Assembly (NCBI GenBank): GCA_964019165.1
Contig: OZ025275.1
Location: 11,282,030 to 11,346,029, forward strand
Origin: Mastigias papua
Lineage: Eukaryota; Cnidaria; Scyphozoa; Rhizostomeae; Mastigiidae
Direction: 5' to 3'
Length of the DNA: 64,000 nt
In this document: piece after piece, positions 11,101-25,074 of the stretch
How positions within the stretch are numbered: position 1 is the stretch's first letter
Layout of the letters: every line of letters starts with the position of its first letter
Program-made: the position numbers and the translations under genes
Notes under the pieces: generated by a model
What the model was told of the DNA's origin: nothing
Database searches by the model: none
The model's input: the letters and a program-made list of their open reading frames with translations, nothing else

Positions 11101-11870
11101 CAAGTCTTGTTTACACGAACCCGGGTTGGCTCCAACCCGGCGAAGAGGGCCAGCCTTTCTCCAGTCAAACCTCTTCAACCGTTTACATAATCGCAGTAGC
11201 CAACCCAAGCAAACCCGCCTAAGCGGGTGACTGTCCTCGAGGGTAGGGTGAGGCGGATTAGCTTTTTGCTGGGTTTTTCCATGTAAACACTGGTCAGCTC
11301 AACCCGAGGTCCTGTAAACGCTTCGAAGTAGCCAACCCGGGATCAATATTTCGCGCTAAACATTCAGTGCATGCGCATTGTGCAATCTGCAACTGTAAAA
11401 ATGGCCTACGGCGCTAACGTCAAGTGAAATAGTGGAAGAACTTCCACAGAAACAGTGGCAATGGAAGAACGAGATGGTGGAACAGATTCAGACGTGCTTG
11501 AAAGATTATAACATCGAAATAGACTACAAAAATGTCGATTTTAAAGCAGATGTTGTTGTCCTGTATACAAGAATACGAGAAGATACGGCACGGTATTTTG
11601 AGGTTGATGAACAATTATTTGGGCCTGTACCGTTAACGGAACCCAAGACAGCCCTCTTAGACATGAGTTCCTAGGAGCCATTTTGCTTCTATGAAAGATC
11701 TAAGCCATATAAATTTGGCACCTAGGTCCAGGCCTCAGCAATCAAGGTCAGCGGCAAGCTGACCCGGGCTGGCTCATAAGGTGAGATAGAAGTTACTCCG
11801 GGTTCGTGTAATCGCTAAAAAATTTGCTTATAGCGAAATGAGCTGCCTCGGGTTCGTATAAACGGGACCT
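11101..11870. mobile_element. MITE/Harbinger-like element inserted in a LINE
   Basis: The ends are inverted repeats: AAGTCTTGTTTACACGAACC on the left and the complement of GGTTCGTATAAACGGGACCT on the right. Further repeats of the CGGGTT and CAACCCG type lie inside both arms. Removing the element restores continuity of a LINE RT frame on the minus strand, from YKKGSKIAVNNYRPI to VLPAASRI. The three bases at each border (TCA and TAG on the plus strand) are not identical, so the target duplication length is uncertain. Confidence 0.7.
11432..11674 (+). pseudogene. Myb/SANT-like (MADF-type) fragment inside the MITE
   Basis: An 80-codon open frame ending at a TAG contains WQWKNEMVEQIQTCLKDYNI, then FKADVVVLYTRIREDTARYF and FGPVPLT. 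This pattern (W...M...L..C..Y.....DF.AD....Y..+R..MA..Y....FGP) resembles Myb/SANT-like DNA-binding proteins that accompany transposases in PIF/Harbinger-type elements. There is no good ATG in frame; an upstream ATG at 11401 is in another frame and ends in TGA after eight codons. I therefore read it as the remnant of an accessory transposon gene. Family assignment is from pattern only. Confidence 0.45.
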
Positions 11871-11990
11871 AGGATAGGCCGGTAGTTGTTTACAGCAATT
11901 TTAGATCCCTTTTTATAAATTGGTGGTACTTTGGCCAATTTCCAAATCTGGGGAAAATGTCCTTTTCTAAAGATTCATGGGTGGGTAGGA
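11871..11990 (-). pseudogene. LINE reverse transcriptase fragment, upstream part
   Basis: The minus strand reads WKLAKVPPIYKKGSKIAVNN followed by YRPI, the conserved start of the non-LTR RT domain (W..A.V.PI.KKG......NYRPIS). It is interrupted at YRPI by the element at 11101-11870 and resumes at 11100. Confidence 0.8.
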
Positions 11991-14438
11991 TGGATCTGGA
12001 CTCACATTTTTCTAAAGTTTAAAGTTCGATGTGCTTCTAAGAAGTTACAAATGCATTGAGAGAATCGGGTTGGCACAGTTTCTAATTCTGTGAACTGACG
12101 AGACTATGAGAACGAAGTACGAAGAATGCGGAAATTGTTATATTGTACTTAAATTCTGTGTCTTTTACTGTAGCTAATGCTATATAATAAACCCCGAGGA
12201 GAAATTCTCAAATGGGCGTTTCTCTGCATTTTATGGGTGTTTGAAGATTGACGTCAAGACGTGTTTCTAGGTTGCTCTCTCAGAACCCTTCTTTAACAAT
12301 GTCCTGGATGCAATTCCCCTGGAACCATCTTTTTACTCATGCAGTATTGTGGTAGTACTGCTTAATAAAGCACAGGTAAATTGTTTTAAGAGAGTGTAAT
12401 ATGCAAATAAAACATAACTGCAAGTAATATTGCGAGAAACCATTCAGTCTATACAACTGCAATTCTCACGGCCTCCCACGTCATAAATTACCATAATTAG
12501 TAACCATGAAACATCCCCACTACTACAAACTGCAGTTGTAAACACTAAGCAAAAGTTATATACAATGCAATGTTAAATCGATGCTTCAACTACTAATATA
12601 ACTGTGTGTGAATGGAAAGAATCATTAGTACTAATTATTGTATCAAACTTTGGAATTCTACTCTAAGCTCCTAAAGGGAGTGCTGGCACACTCCTCCGAA
12701 GACGGAAAAGACAGTTTGACGTGAACTTGACAATATACGTACAGTTTTCATGATAAGGAAAGGAATTCGATTAATTACCAATGTCTTTGTTCTAAGTTAC
12801 AAAGATATTTCAAATCATTCAGTAATGAGTTGCAAGAGTCTGGCCCTTTATGGAAAACCTCGGAAATGATTTTTAAAAGTCTGGCTGTTTATGGAAACAA
12901 AAATTAATCTATATCTATCTATTAAAGTTCCCTAAATCCTCTAGAAGAACAATCGTAAGAAAATGTGCTACGAAAAACTATAAAGTGCTACCTACTACTA
13001 GGGTAGGAGAATGTGGGGCTAAGTTGATAACCGGCTTTGTCATTATCATAAAATGAGGACAAGAATTATTTTCAGGTGCAAAATAAGCATGTATGACATT
13101 TTGAGTGAATTTTGTTTTAGATTGTTTATGCACGTAGAACAATACCAGTAAAATCCACACATTTCAAGGGTGATGGAATGGAAGCTCACAGACAAGAGGA
13201 GCCTAGAAATCATATCAGATTCCTGAGTTGATAAGGAGTCCGAAAAAAGCGAAGTTCAAATAACTTATTACCAAATGAGGGATTTACCTCGAAAAGAGGT
13301 TAAATGAAGTTAATCTAGTAATATAGCTAAGATATTGTACAACTATGTCATGTAGAGAACATAATTTAGGCTTTGGACTAGTTGGTGCTTTATTTTACCA
13401 TATAGTGTATCAAATATTTTCATTCTCTACGCGTCACTTAGCTTTGTTAAATCCATACGTACAGATCGTCTCTATGCCAAGAAGTACCCAATTGAAAACA
13501 TCAGAGTTGAAATGAGGACTGATAAACTGAACATTTGGTTTAATGATCCGTTGTCACTTGTGGTACCTCCTAGATGGGGGAAGATAAATAATCAAAACTA
13601 AAATCTGCCATTTGTTAATTTAAGTATGCGAATTACTTTAAAGGCATCTGCAACGATCTAAAAAATGATCTAACTTTAAATCTAACATCATGCCAAGGAG
13701 ATCACTTCTAGATCTGTTCAGGAGGTATAACGTATTTTGAAATGTCCGGCGATGTTTGATGAACATCAAACATTTGGCCCCCACATGCAATTTTTTCTGT
13801 TTGTTGATTAAATTGTTAGATCATTTACAGACATTACTAGAATACCTAGAAACTTGCACGAAAATGCAGTAATCAATCAGTAAACATAGCAGCGTATATA
13901 TAACCTCAGTAAATTACGATATCTATTGTAGCAAGTTCATTATCAGTAATTCTCAATGCTTTAGTGCACGGTAACTTTTCTATTATCTGAAAATAGCTAT
14001 CTATGCAGAAGCAGCTCGATCACCAAACTGTCTTGCAAATATAGTCGCAAAAATCACTCGAAAACCTGTAGTATTCTAAAATTAAAGACGTTCATCACTG
14101 TCTAAGCAACATGAACTTTGCGTTTTATGTCATTCTCATGTTTCTCTCCTGTGCTTTACAGGCAAGAGCAAAGCTTCCTTGTTTTTAAATGGGAAGCGTG
14201 AAGTATTTAAAGGGTGTGGGTACACATGATGAAATTCATGTCCTAACCGAACAAATGAAATCTGAGCCAAACAATTGAAACGAAAACAACGAAACACCTA
14301 TGTTTCTTCTGTTTAAATAAGCATCATAACTTTTTTGTGCAAAATGTAGCAATGAAAGAATGGCAAAAATAAAATTCTTCCAAACTGTATGACCAGTATA
14401 TGTAGAGCCAAATAAAATTGCCTGAAAAATTCACTTTT
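11991..14438. other. Intergenic, no gene recognised
   Basis: AT-rich spacer downstream of the thrombospondin-like gene. It contains a short perfect palindrome at 13751-13772 and a 25-codon plus-strand frame at 14111-14188 that looks like a signal peptide (see findings). No transposon family recognised. Confidence 0.5.
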
Positions 14439-16116
<1,678 letters not shown>

Positions 16117-19100
16117 ACTTTTCGAGTACTAAAAGTAGTGCAACCTAATAATTTCACCTTATTAGAACAATGGAATGAAGATGGGGGTGCAATTTTCGAG
16201 ACACCTGAATGTGCCTCCAAATCAGGTATATTTTCAGCGCACACCTCAAGATTTGAAATTCTCTCCAAAAATGTCTACATATTGACGTAATATGCAGCAG
16301 GTTTTTTGGAAGGGGAGAAGTTTCACAAACCAAAGATTAATTGTAAGCATTATGAACACTGTCATGAATATATATCATTATTCGTCAATGAGATCGTTTC
16401 CAAACTTCAAGCTACTTACATTGAACTATCTCACATACTAGTTTCGCCTCCTAGTTCAAAATCATCTTCATAATAGGAGACATATATAGAGAAAATTAGC
16501 CATGAAAGGAATGGTTAAAATTACGCATATTAAGAGTTTGAATGAAGTGAATATATTTCAATAACGGTGCTAGCAGGTAGGGCATTTGTGAAACAGATTC
16601 ACACCGACAGCAGTGAAAGGAAAATAATAAAAAAATGTTGAATTATTTAGCGATTAGAACAGGTTTGGCATGATAATGAAGGGCGATGAATAAAGGACGT
16701 CAGCATGTTGAATGTTTGGAAATGTGATAGTCCTAATAAAAGCAGAATATACGAAAGAGATACTGCGATTTTTTTTCTATAAAAACTCAGAGCAGGTTTG
16801 TTCCTGGTTCATTGGCGAACAAAAGAGAAATGAGGTGATAGGAAGTAGATTCATTTGTAATATTCTCTTTCCATCTCTACTGCCAATTCCTAGGTATTCA
16901 TAAATAAAGAACCATCAATAGACGCCACCAGAAATTCTGAGCGACAGGCCAAGCGCCGTGATTCATTTCTATACCAGAAACCACCTGTTACATCAAGTAG
17001 GATAAGTGCTATGAGTGCAATGAAGTTACACCGAATCAATCCCATTATATTAATTGAGCAGAATGCTTAAAACCATGCTTAGTAATAGCATAAACACCAG
17101 AAAAGCTTTCGCATAGCTTTATACTAATAACTAGGCGATCAATCCCTTTGATTTCCTTGACTATAGAGAAAACAAGCACATGTATAACTGCCAAGGAATA
17201 GTGCAGTGGTTCTGTTTGGCCTACTTCTGGATAGGCTCGAGGAATTTAGAAGCTTTACACTGCTAGGAAAAGTACTCTTTTCTAATTAGATCACACGTTC
17301 TGAGTTAAGGCAAAGACGAAAGAAGACAACGTCCTTTCACAGGGTGGTTGTTAGTTAGTAAACAAACCGTACCTATGACAACAATGAAAAGTGATATAAC
17401 GCCTGCAAATCAGCCTAGCCCAAAATGTCCTCAAAGAGGGTTTCAATAAGAAAACTAGCAAACACTACAGGCATTCTAATGCTGCTATCTCCTGGCTCTC
17501 AATAATCAATTTGATAGGCCATTGAAAGCTGGAGCTCACAAATGCACTTGAGAAGCTTGAAAAGTAGAGAATAGATTTGGCAAAGTATTAACTCTGTGCT
17601 CATAACAAATAGATATCATGTAAAGAAAAATTGAAAGAAGCATTTCCTTGTGCCTTATGTCCAACAGAGTGGTTCGTAATTGCCACACACTCAAAATGAG
17701 AAGATATTAAGTTTCAATACAAAAAGCTGCTTTGAGCAAATATACAGTATGTCATCTGATAAACGTTACCATTTTACAAATTTTGACAACAGAATAGATA
17801 TCTCACTCACTTATATAAACTTTGATTCACCTCAAAATGTCTGCAGCGTGTCACTGCCTTGAAACCTGCACTGAATTCTAATGAAGTACAGCTCGATTAC
17901 TTCTTAAACTCATTGTGTTGTCAGGACTACGTGATACCAAACAAGGCGATCAGCTATCATAGCGGCCCTTCCCCTTAATCGGGCCGTCCAATCAGCCTGC
18001 CTGTCAAATATCTATCAGCGAGTCAATGGTGGTTTGTACAAGAACTACCAATCAAAAATCAGTATGATCATAACACGACCATCATGACTATGTTAGCCAT
18101 GTCCAGTCGCAATGGACATATTCACCTTAGACAACTCTATCGTCATATTTATCACAATAAAATGCTATCACAATCCTCACGATAGTCAAGAGTATCATGA
18201 TCATCATGATCATTCTAATCATTATCAGCATTTCTTGAATAATGATTGTTGCTACAGCAATCATCATTATTAATCAATGTCAAAGATCCTTCAAGCAATT
18301 TCATACCAATAAGCAATCATGATGCATCACATCGTTTTCAGTGAAAATCATGATGATTCATAGCATTCACGGTTTTCATGACTTTCAACAGCACATTTAG
18401 CAAAATGATTTTTAAGTAGGTGGTATTTGCACCGAAACCTAGAAGAAGTAGAATGCTCTGTGCAAATGATCTCATAGTGTAATTCGATAAAGACATCAGA
18501 GTTTTCTCAAACGAAATTCCAGGTGCCTAGTTACTTAGATGTTGAACTTGGTTTCGCCACTATCTTGGAAATCTAAATTCCTCTGTTCGATTGATATTCC
18601 TTGTAAACCCTCGGATGCAACAGGAATATGTGTATTTGAAGTAGCCTCCAGTACAAGCATTTTTTTTATAAAGAACGCAGCTTAAGGCCTAGTTTCAAAA
18701 GTTCCTTATTTTTGGACCTCCAATGATCAACTTGTAGTACTAAAAGTTCCTTAATAGTTCCTTAATGTTAACTTCACATTTAGTTCTATACGTATGGTAC
18801 AGACACAAGTAAACATTGGAGTTGTGGATTTTGCCTTTAGTATTGGGCTGTAACTTATGACCAATGAAACATGAAGCGCCTGACACAAGCACAGCAAACA
18901 ACCTATGCTGGTTTTGGCTGCAAATGAATGGAACCGGGCTTCCTAATTCTTGATTGTTTCCTGCTATAAAATTTTTCAAATTGAAAAGTTTCTTAGAGAA
19001 TTTTCCTTTAGTAGTATCAGTTCCTTAAATATTTTGGCATTGTACTTATAGGTTCCTTATAAAGTGGTTCCTAATAAAAAAACGTATCCCACTTCTGTTC

Positions 19101-21554
19101 AGTTTGAGTTCCGCTCGAATCGAACAGAAGCGGGATATTGGAAGCTACTTCTGTTTGCATAAAATATTTACTCCTCATTGTATTAGCTCTTCTCTATGAT
19201 CAAGAACCAGGCACAACTAGGGATTTTTGAGGAAAGGGATCTAGTCAACAAAAAAGGGACAATCCAAAGATTTTCTATAAAGATTGTATCTTTAAATCAT
19301 ATTTTTAAGACTCCATTGCTTTCATGTGTAACAAAGGTTATAAACAGGTCCACTTAGACAAAGACACAATGCACAGGTGTTTCAAAATTCTCCAGGGAAA
19401 AGGGCACTTTTGCCTATTGGAGGAAAGGGCAGAGGCCTAGACCCTAGGGACCCATCCCGCAGTTGCAAGCCCGAGAACTGGTTTATAATTAAATGGCGAA
19501 GAAGTAAGCAATGTAAGTAATTAAGTGCACAAGTATGTAAATATGCAAGCGAGAAAGTAAGAATGTAAGCATTATATTGAACATTCTATTGGATACTACG
19601 GTTCGAGTGAATGAAATATGTGGAAAACGGTTGTTTTGGCTGAGGAACTAGCTAGAGATGGAAGGTAAGAGGTCCCAAAAAGTATATACCTCCTCTTCTA
19701 TGAAGTAATTGACAAACACACAGAGGAATGTACAATTGAATGAGCTATATTCTTTGTACATTCCAAATGCCTGTCTTCCGAATATGATAGGAACTTGGAG
19801 TTCAGGAGGGAGCAGAACGTTAGGGTTCCAGAATCAATGCTAGAAGATACTACGAGGGGCACAGATCTGGCTCGTAGGAATTTGACTTCAGGAAATCGAT
19901 GGCAAAAGATGAAAGTCTAGCCTGGCCGCAGCCGCACAAATGGAAGTAGTGGCCATAGAAACAGGGGTATGTGCCGCAAATTTCAAAATTTATCATAGAG
20001 ATGTTGTCATAACAGGACTTTGTTAGTAAGTTAACATGAAGATATATAGCACATACTGTGCCATTGAAAGACGTTCTATCAGAATAATTTGTTATCCTTT
20101 ACCCATGAAATTCGAATCAACATTTCCATATCCTGTATAACATGAAATATGAGAAGCCAGGAGTCTACGCACGTTATTAGAAGGTGACATTACAAACCGA
20201 CCCTAATCTTAACGCATGCTGCTTTCTCAGAACACTACGCCTATTGCAAAGCTATCCAATAACTTTGAAAGGGAGTAAGACACCGTTTTACAGTGCACTG
20301 GAAGTCTATTATGACTGAAAATAAGAGGTTCAATACGTTGCAAAATGCGCTGATAGGTTTTCTCTGAGAGATACTTGGAAACCAGGCTCAAATGTAAAAC
20401 TTAGCATGATAACTTCAAGTCAGCAATGAGCTCACATTGCATAAAATTTCATGATGGTGTCTTACGCTTAAATCCCGATCAAATTTCAACACTTTTTAAT
20501 CATTTGCCGAGGAATTGTCCATCTATATTGTTGATGCCTGGTTATAATGATAAAGTTCATTATAGCAATTTCAGTAATGCTATTTTAGCAATATTTATTA
20601 ACCAGAATTGTACTAGGTAGTAAAATCTAAGAAATTAACTTCAAAATCGACCGAATCTAAAAGCAAACTTCAAGGATTTTGAATTTTCGTGATGGTTGTT
20701 GCCTAGGCACGAGAACAACAAACCTTAAACTTGTTATGAAAATTTAATGAGTTAAAAAGCGTTGGTTAGTCTGATTTAGATTCTCTTTAACATATGGCTT
20801 TTGTCATTAATAATACATAAAACCACATCAGTTTTCAAGGGCACCGCAGGATGACTCTCAAAGCATATTGTTCAGCTCAAAACAGTCGTTTCACTGAAAT
20901 AACGGTAATTTCTTTGCTGATCATTAAAATATCATCAGTCAATATTCTGTACATCCAGACAAATACGCTGCCTAAAAGGGCCTTATACTTGTGCTAGCGG
21001 TCGACACTTATATGCACTAATACAAGTAACTTTTGAAACACCCTGCACCCGGCCACCATGTTGAAGTAAGCTTTATACGCATTAACTCTATCGTTTGAAC
21101 TTTTGGAAATCTTAATACTTCTATGAACGCCTCCAATTTTCTCTATCTCATACTGATAGTGTCCAGTCAATGTTGGCGTAAATCAAGCAAAGCAGGACGC
21201 TGATATTGTACGTGTTACCACGACTCCCAGAATACATTGCAAAATACGTCATTAAGCATATGGTCTATTGTAGGGTTGCTTCTTGTATTACAGCATTCAG
21301 TCACATTATATCAGTTCAATATGCAGAATGCTGAACACTTCAGTGAGTTAACAGGGGCATACATGATGTAAGTCAGACTGCGCATCAATTCAATGGCAAA
21401 CATTCTGCCCCAGACAACTGTTTCGCCCGCTAGCATTAGCTGAAACAATGGCAACGTATACTTTCTCACGTACACTTTCATATGTATATTTTCATATGTA
21501 GTGTGTCTTGAGAACGAAATATAAGAAAAGTTTTTAAAAGACTTGTATATGTAT
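16117..21554. other. Long gene-free stretch upstream of the TSP1-like gene
   Basis: AT-rich DNA. A short inverted repeat lies at about 19088-19137 (TCCCACTTCTGTTC against GAACAGAAGCGGGA). No convincing exon, RNA gene or classifiable transposon was found. If the exon at 23.9-25.0 kb is an alternative first exon, all of this is intron. Confidence 0.45.
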
Positions 21555-21612
21555 GGAGCGCATATCAAAATTTGTTGGCACTGTATCGCCAACAAATTTT
21601 GATAGGCGCTCC
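21555..21612. other. Near-perfect hairpin: 25-nt arms, 8-nt loop
   Basis: The left arm 21555-21579 begins GGAGCGCATATC and ends TTTGTTGGC. The right arm 21588-21612 is its reverse complement with one mismatch in 25. The loop is ACTGTATC. It could be a small-RNA precursor (some early-branching animals have nearly fully paired microRNA hairpins) or a tiny fold-back element. No transcript evidence is available. Confidence 0.5.
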
Positions 21613-23933
21613 TCAAAAGCGCCTTCGAAGATTGTCATTTTATTCCAGTCAAGTGTAGAGATGAGATCCAGATTGAGCCGATGTCAAACTATCCTTCTTC
21701 AGCATACTCTTTGCACAATCGAGAATGGAATTTCATTGAATAACGTAATAAACTCAACTTGGCAATCCGAAGTTTCTGGCAATTAGAATCTGATGGAAAC
21801 CTGAAGAACTCAATTGGTGCTTAGGGCCTATGGAAAGCACTCTTTCATTCAACGGCGTTTTCATCATTTAATTTTTCATCTGAGTCTCTTTTCCCTTTCC
21901 CACTGTGAGACAAACAGTCGTATTGACTTTTAGTAATTCTAGATTGGACTATATAACTAATAACAAACTGAAGCAAACATGGACTTATATACTGTTTTAG
22001 CATCACGTGCAAATGCAGTGATCACCATTAACATTACAATAGAGAGATTATCTCCAGGAATATGACAGGGATCCGAGGACCTACATGCAGAGAAATCGAC
22101 ACTTATTGCTTAATTACTCGAAATTGCTGTCCTATTTTCAAACTTTTTAGCCATGCTCTTTGTCACCTTCAAACACGCGTTTTTACTATTGATTGTATTT
22201 ATCCCGGAATTCTCCTTTAAGACTGCACAAATAAGAGTATCATCAAAGCAATCAATGGGACAGGAGTAACTTCATGTAGGCAGTTGAGGTTCAGTGATTT
22301 GAGTGAGCGGATAACTCGCATATACCGAAGAATACAGTTTTCATCAAAACGTTTTAAGCCTAGCACACACAACAGATTTTAGTCGCAAAAGATCAAGAGT
22401 TTTGTCTCTCTCTAGGCAGCTTGCTGCCCGCACACAACATGATCGCTTTCAGATTAGTGCCTCAATTACAAGTACATTTTTTAAATACAAAACAACTTAA
22501 TAAGCAACCTACATATAGAAACATCTGAGGACCTAATGAGCTTGTAGTTATAGAATCTAAATTCTACTGGAAACTTTCAATTTCAAATATTTCTATCCAT
22601 GCAAATATTACGAGTTGTGAACCTGGTTCCATCACTTGCAGTCAAATTCAAGGAAAATGGTCTGTTGTATGAGCTAGGCTTTATGAAAGTGCAGTTATAC
22701 AAATACAGCAGCTGATAAAGCTGGAAGGATGGAGAGTACAAAGGCACTAGAAATACATGCCATGCCGGAACTTTGCAGAGAAGTCAGAATTTCACACTCG
22801 ACTGAAAATGTGGCAAGAGGGAATCAATCGTGCTAATTCACAAATACGCTTTTGCGGGAGCATTTCTTGCTGGCAAAATATACGTCATAGCGAATGGTTG
22901 GGAATATTATTAAGACAAATTACTGTATCCTCTACTATGGTGTGATTAGAAACGATCTCGTGGTTACCCAAACTAGTATATAAAGTTATCTAAATGTGAT
23001 CAGAAGAGGTTAGCAACTATGAGCGCGGTTTTCAAAAGAAGTTGCAGTAGAGTACATATATCATGAGAGCTTGATAGATATTAGAGCAGATATGTACGAA
23101 GATGGAAGAATAGTGATCTTGATTTAATGATCAGGTGATCAAACTACAGCTCTTTGATTGGATGATAGTTTGAATAGTTATGTTGGCAAGTCCTGAGAGA
23201 TGCGAGGGCAGTCCACTAGATATGGAGAAAAGATTTACCATTGAAATGGATTTCTATGAACTGGCAAGATACAGGCAGGTTGGTTTTACTGTATCATCGC
23301 ATGTGCATAAACGAGAAATGAAGTCAAAAGTGAGCAGCGTCTAGGAATAGCAAAGCGCATTAGGACGATTATTGGAAAACCAATTCAATAATATAGACTT
23401 AATAGCAGGTGCAAGAAAGAGGTCTATTTGAATTGATGCTCACTATATACGTATACTCTATTCAAGAAAGTTGTGGGCCATCGAAAACAGTCGTTTGTTT
23501 CCCTTACAGGCATGTGTAATTAACACCTCAAAGACATTTTTTAAGCTCCTTCACGCACTACATGTGGTTTAGAGCTTTGAGTCCACATCACTCAAAAACA
23601 GAATAACTTGAGCTGCTGGCTTTCTTGATTTGCAATTGGCAAAGTATCAGTCATGTTTCAATTGGAAATGGAAGCAAAACGTCACACCTTTGGCTGTAAA
23701 GATGGCTTTTCTATTTTCACATCCATTTAGTGATGTAACTGCAGCATCTATATTGCATAACAGCCAGTGCTGTTCTTGTTACCAATTCTTTCGTTGTTAC
23801 CATAACTGCCACTGCTCTCATTGCTACTTCCTGCCATTGCTGCTACTGCTATTGCTACTTCATCAATATCAAGTTTTTTCCCACCATAAGTATAAAGAAT
23901 AACATTTTGAACAACTGTTAAAACTCTTCTTAC
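21613..23933. other. No feature recognised
   Basis: AT-rich sequence downstream of the repeat-bearing exon. I searched the minus strand for a TSP1-like or Cys-rich exon in phase 1 and found none. Confidence 0.4.
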
Positions 23934-24981
23934 CTGTATTGCCTGATGAAAGTTGTACTGTTGCTGCTGTATGTGTTGGAGATACTTGTCCTCCAGCTGC
24001 AGCCGTGACAGTTCCAGATACTTGACTTGCAGCTAATGTGGCTGCTGGAGTTGCAGAGGATGGAGCTGCTTGTACTGCAGCTGTTGTTGTAACTCCCCCA
24101 ACCACCTGGCTTGACGTTGATGTGGCTGATGGAGTTGCAGAGGATGGAGCTGCTTGTACTGCAGCTGTTGTTGTAACTCCTCCGACCACCTGGCTTGACG
24201 TTGATGTGGCTGATGGAGTTACAGAGGATGCAACTGCTTGTACTGCAGCTGTTGTTGTAACTCCTCCGACCACCTGGCTTGACGTTGATGTGGCTGATGG
24301 AGTTACAGAGGATGCAACTGCTTGTACTGCAGCTGATGATGTAGCTGTTCCGACCACCTGGCTTGACGTTGATGTGGCTGCTGGAGTTGCAGAGGATGGA
24401 GCTGCTTGTACTGCAGCTGTTGTTGTAACTCCTCCGACCACCTGGCTTGACGTTGATGTGGCTGATGGTGTTACAGAGGATGCAACTGCTTGTACTGCAG
24501 CTGTTGTTGTAACTCCTCCGACCACCTGGCTTGACGTTGATGTGGCTGCTGGAGTTGCAGAGGATGGAGCTGCTTGTACTGCAGCTGTTGTTGTAACTCC
24601 TCCGACCACCTGGCTTGACGTTGATGTGGCTGATGGTGTTACAGAGGATGCAACTGCTTGTGCTGAAACTGATGTTGTAACTGTTCCGACCACTTGGCTT
24701 GACGTTGCCTGTGCTGAAGCTGATGTTGTAACTGTTCCGACCACCTGGCTTGACGTTGATGTGGCTGATGGAGTTACAGAGGATGCAGCTGCTTGTACTG
24801 AAACTGATGTTGTAACTGTTCCGACCACCTGGCTTGACGTTGATGTGGCTGATGGAGTTGCGTATGATGCAGTTACTGTTTCGGTACTAGATGATTGGAC
24901 AACAGAGGTGGTGACTGTGGTCTGTGCACAAACAAGCCACGTTGTTATAAGCAAAATAAAACATTTCTTTACAACATCCAT
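23934..24981 (-). CDS. Signal-peptide exon with 28-residue Ser/Thr/Val repeats
   Basis: ATG at 24979-24981 starts MDVVKKCFILLITTWLVCAQ, a clean signal peptide; the frame is also open upstream to an ATG at 25074, but that start would bury the signal. About eleven repeats of a 28-residue unit follow (core TSTSSQVVGGVTTTAAVQA), some shortened, then SPTHTAATVQLSSGNT and a donor GTAAGA after 23934. The exon is 1048 nt, so the intron is in phase 1, as in the TSP1-like gene downstream. Dense Ser/Thr suggests a mucin-like O-glycosylated stalk. No following exon was found before 16.1 kb. It may splice into the exons at 15330 or 14888, or the gene may be an unfinished paralogue. Confidence 0.65.
24030..24880. 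repeat. 84-bp coding tandem repeat array
   Basis: About ten to eleven copies of an 84-bp unit; two adjacent copies near 24690-24730 are shortened. Copies alternate between two variants (encoding AAPSSATP or AVASSVTP ends). Because 84 is divisible by 3 the opposite strand is also open for about 330 codons. Confidence 0.9.
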
Positions 24982-25074
24982 GATAACAACTCTGAGATCT
25001 AGAATCAAAGGAATTAAACAATTATGAGAACTGCATGAGAACATTAGTCCATCAAATTCTGTTGATTTTTTCAT

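Noticed and set aside
13751..13772. Short hairpin with 10-bp arms
   Set aside because: Expected by chance at this composition and length of sequence.
24038..25027. 329-codon open frame on the plus strand opposite the repeat exon
   Set aside because: The 84-bp period keeps this strand open automatically. It has no signal peptide or family motif, and the minus-strand frame has a start, signal peptide and splice donor.
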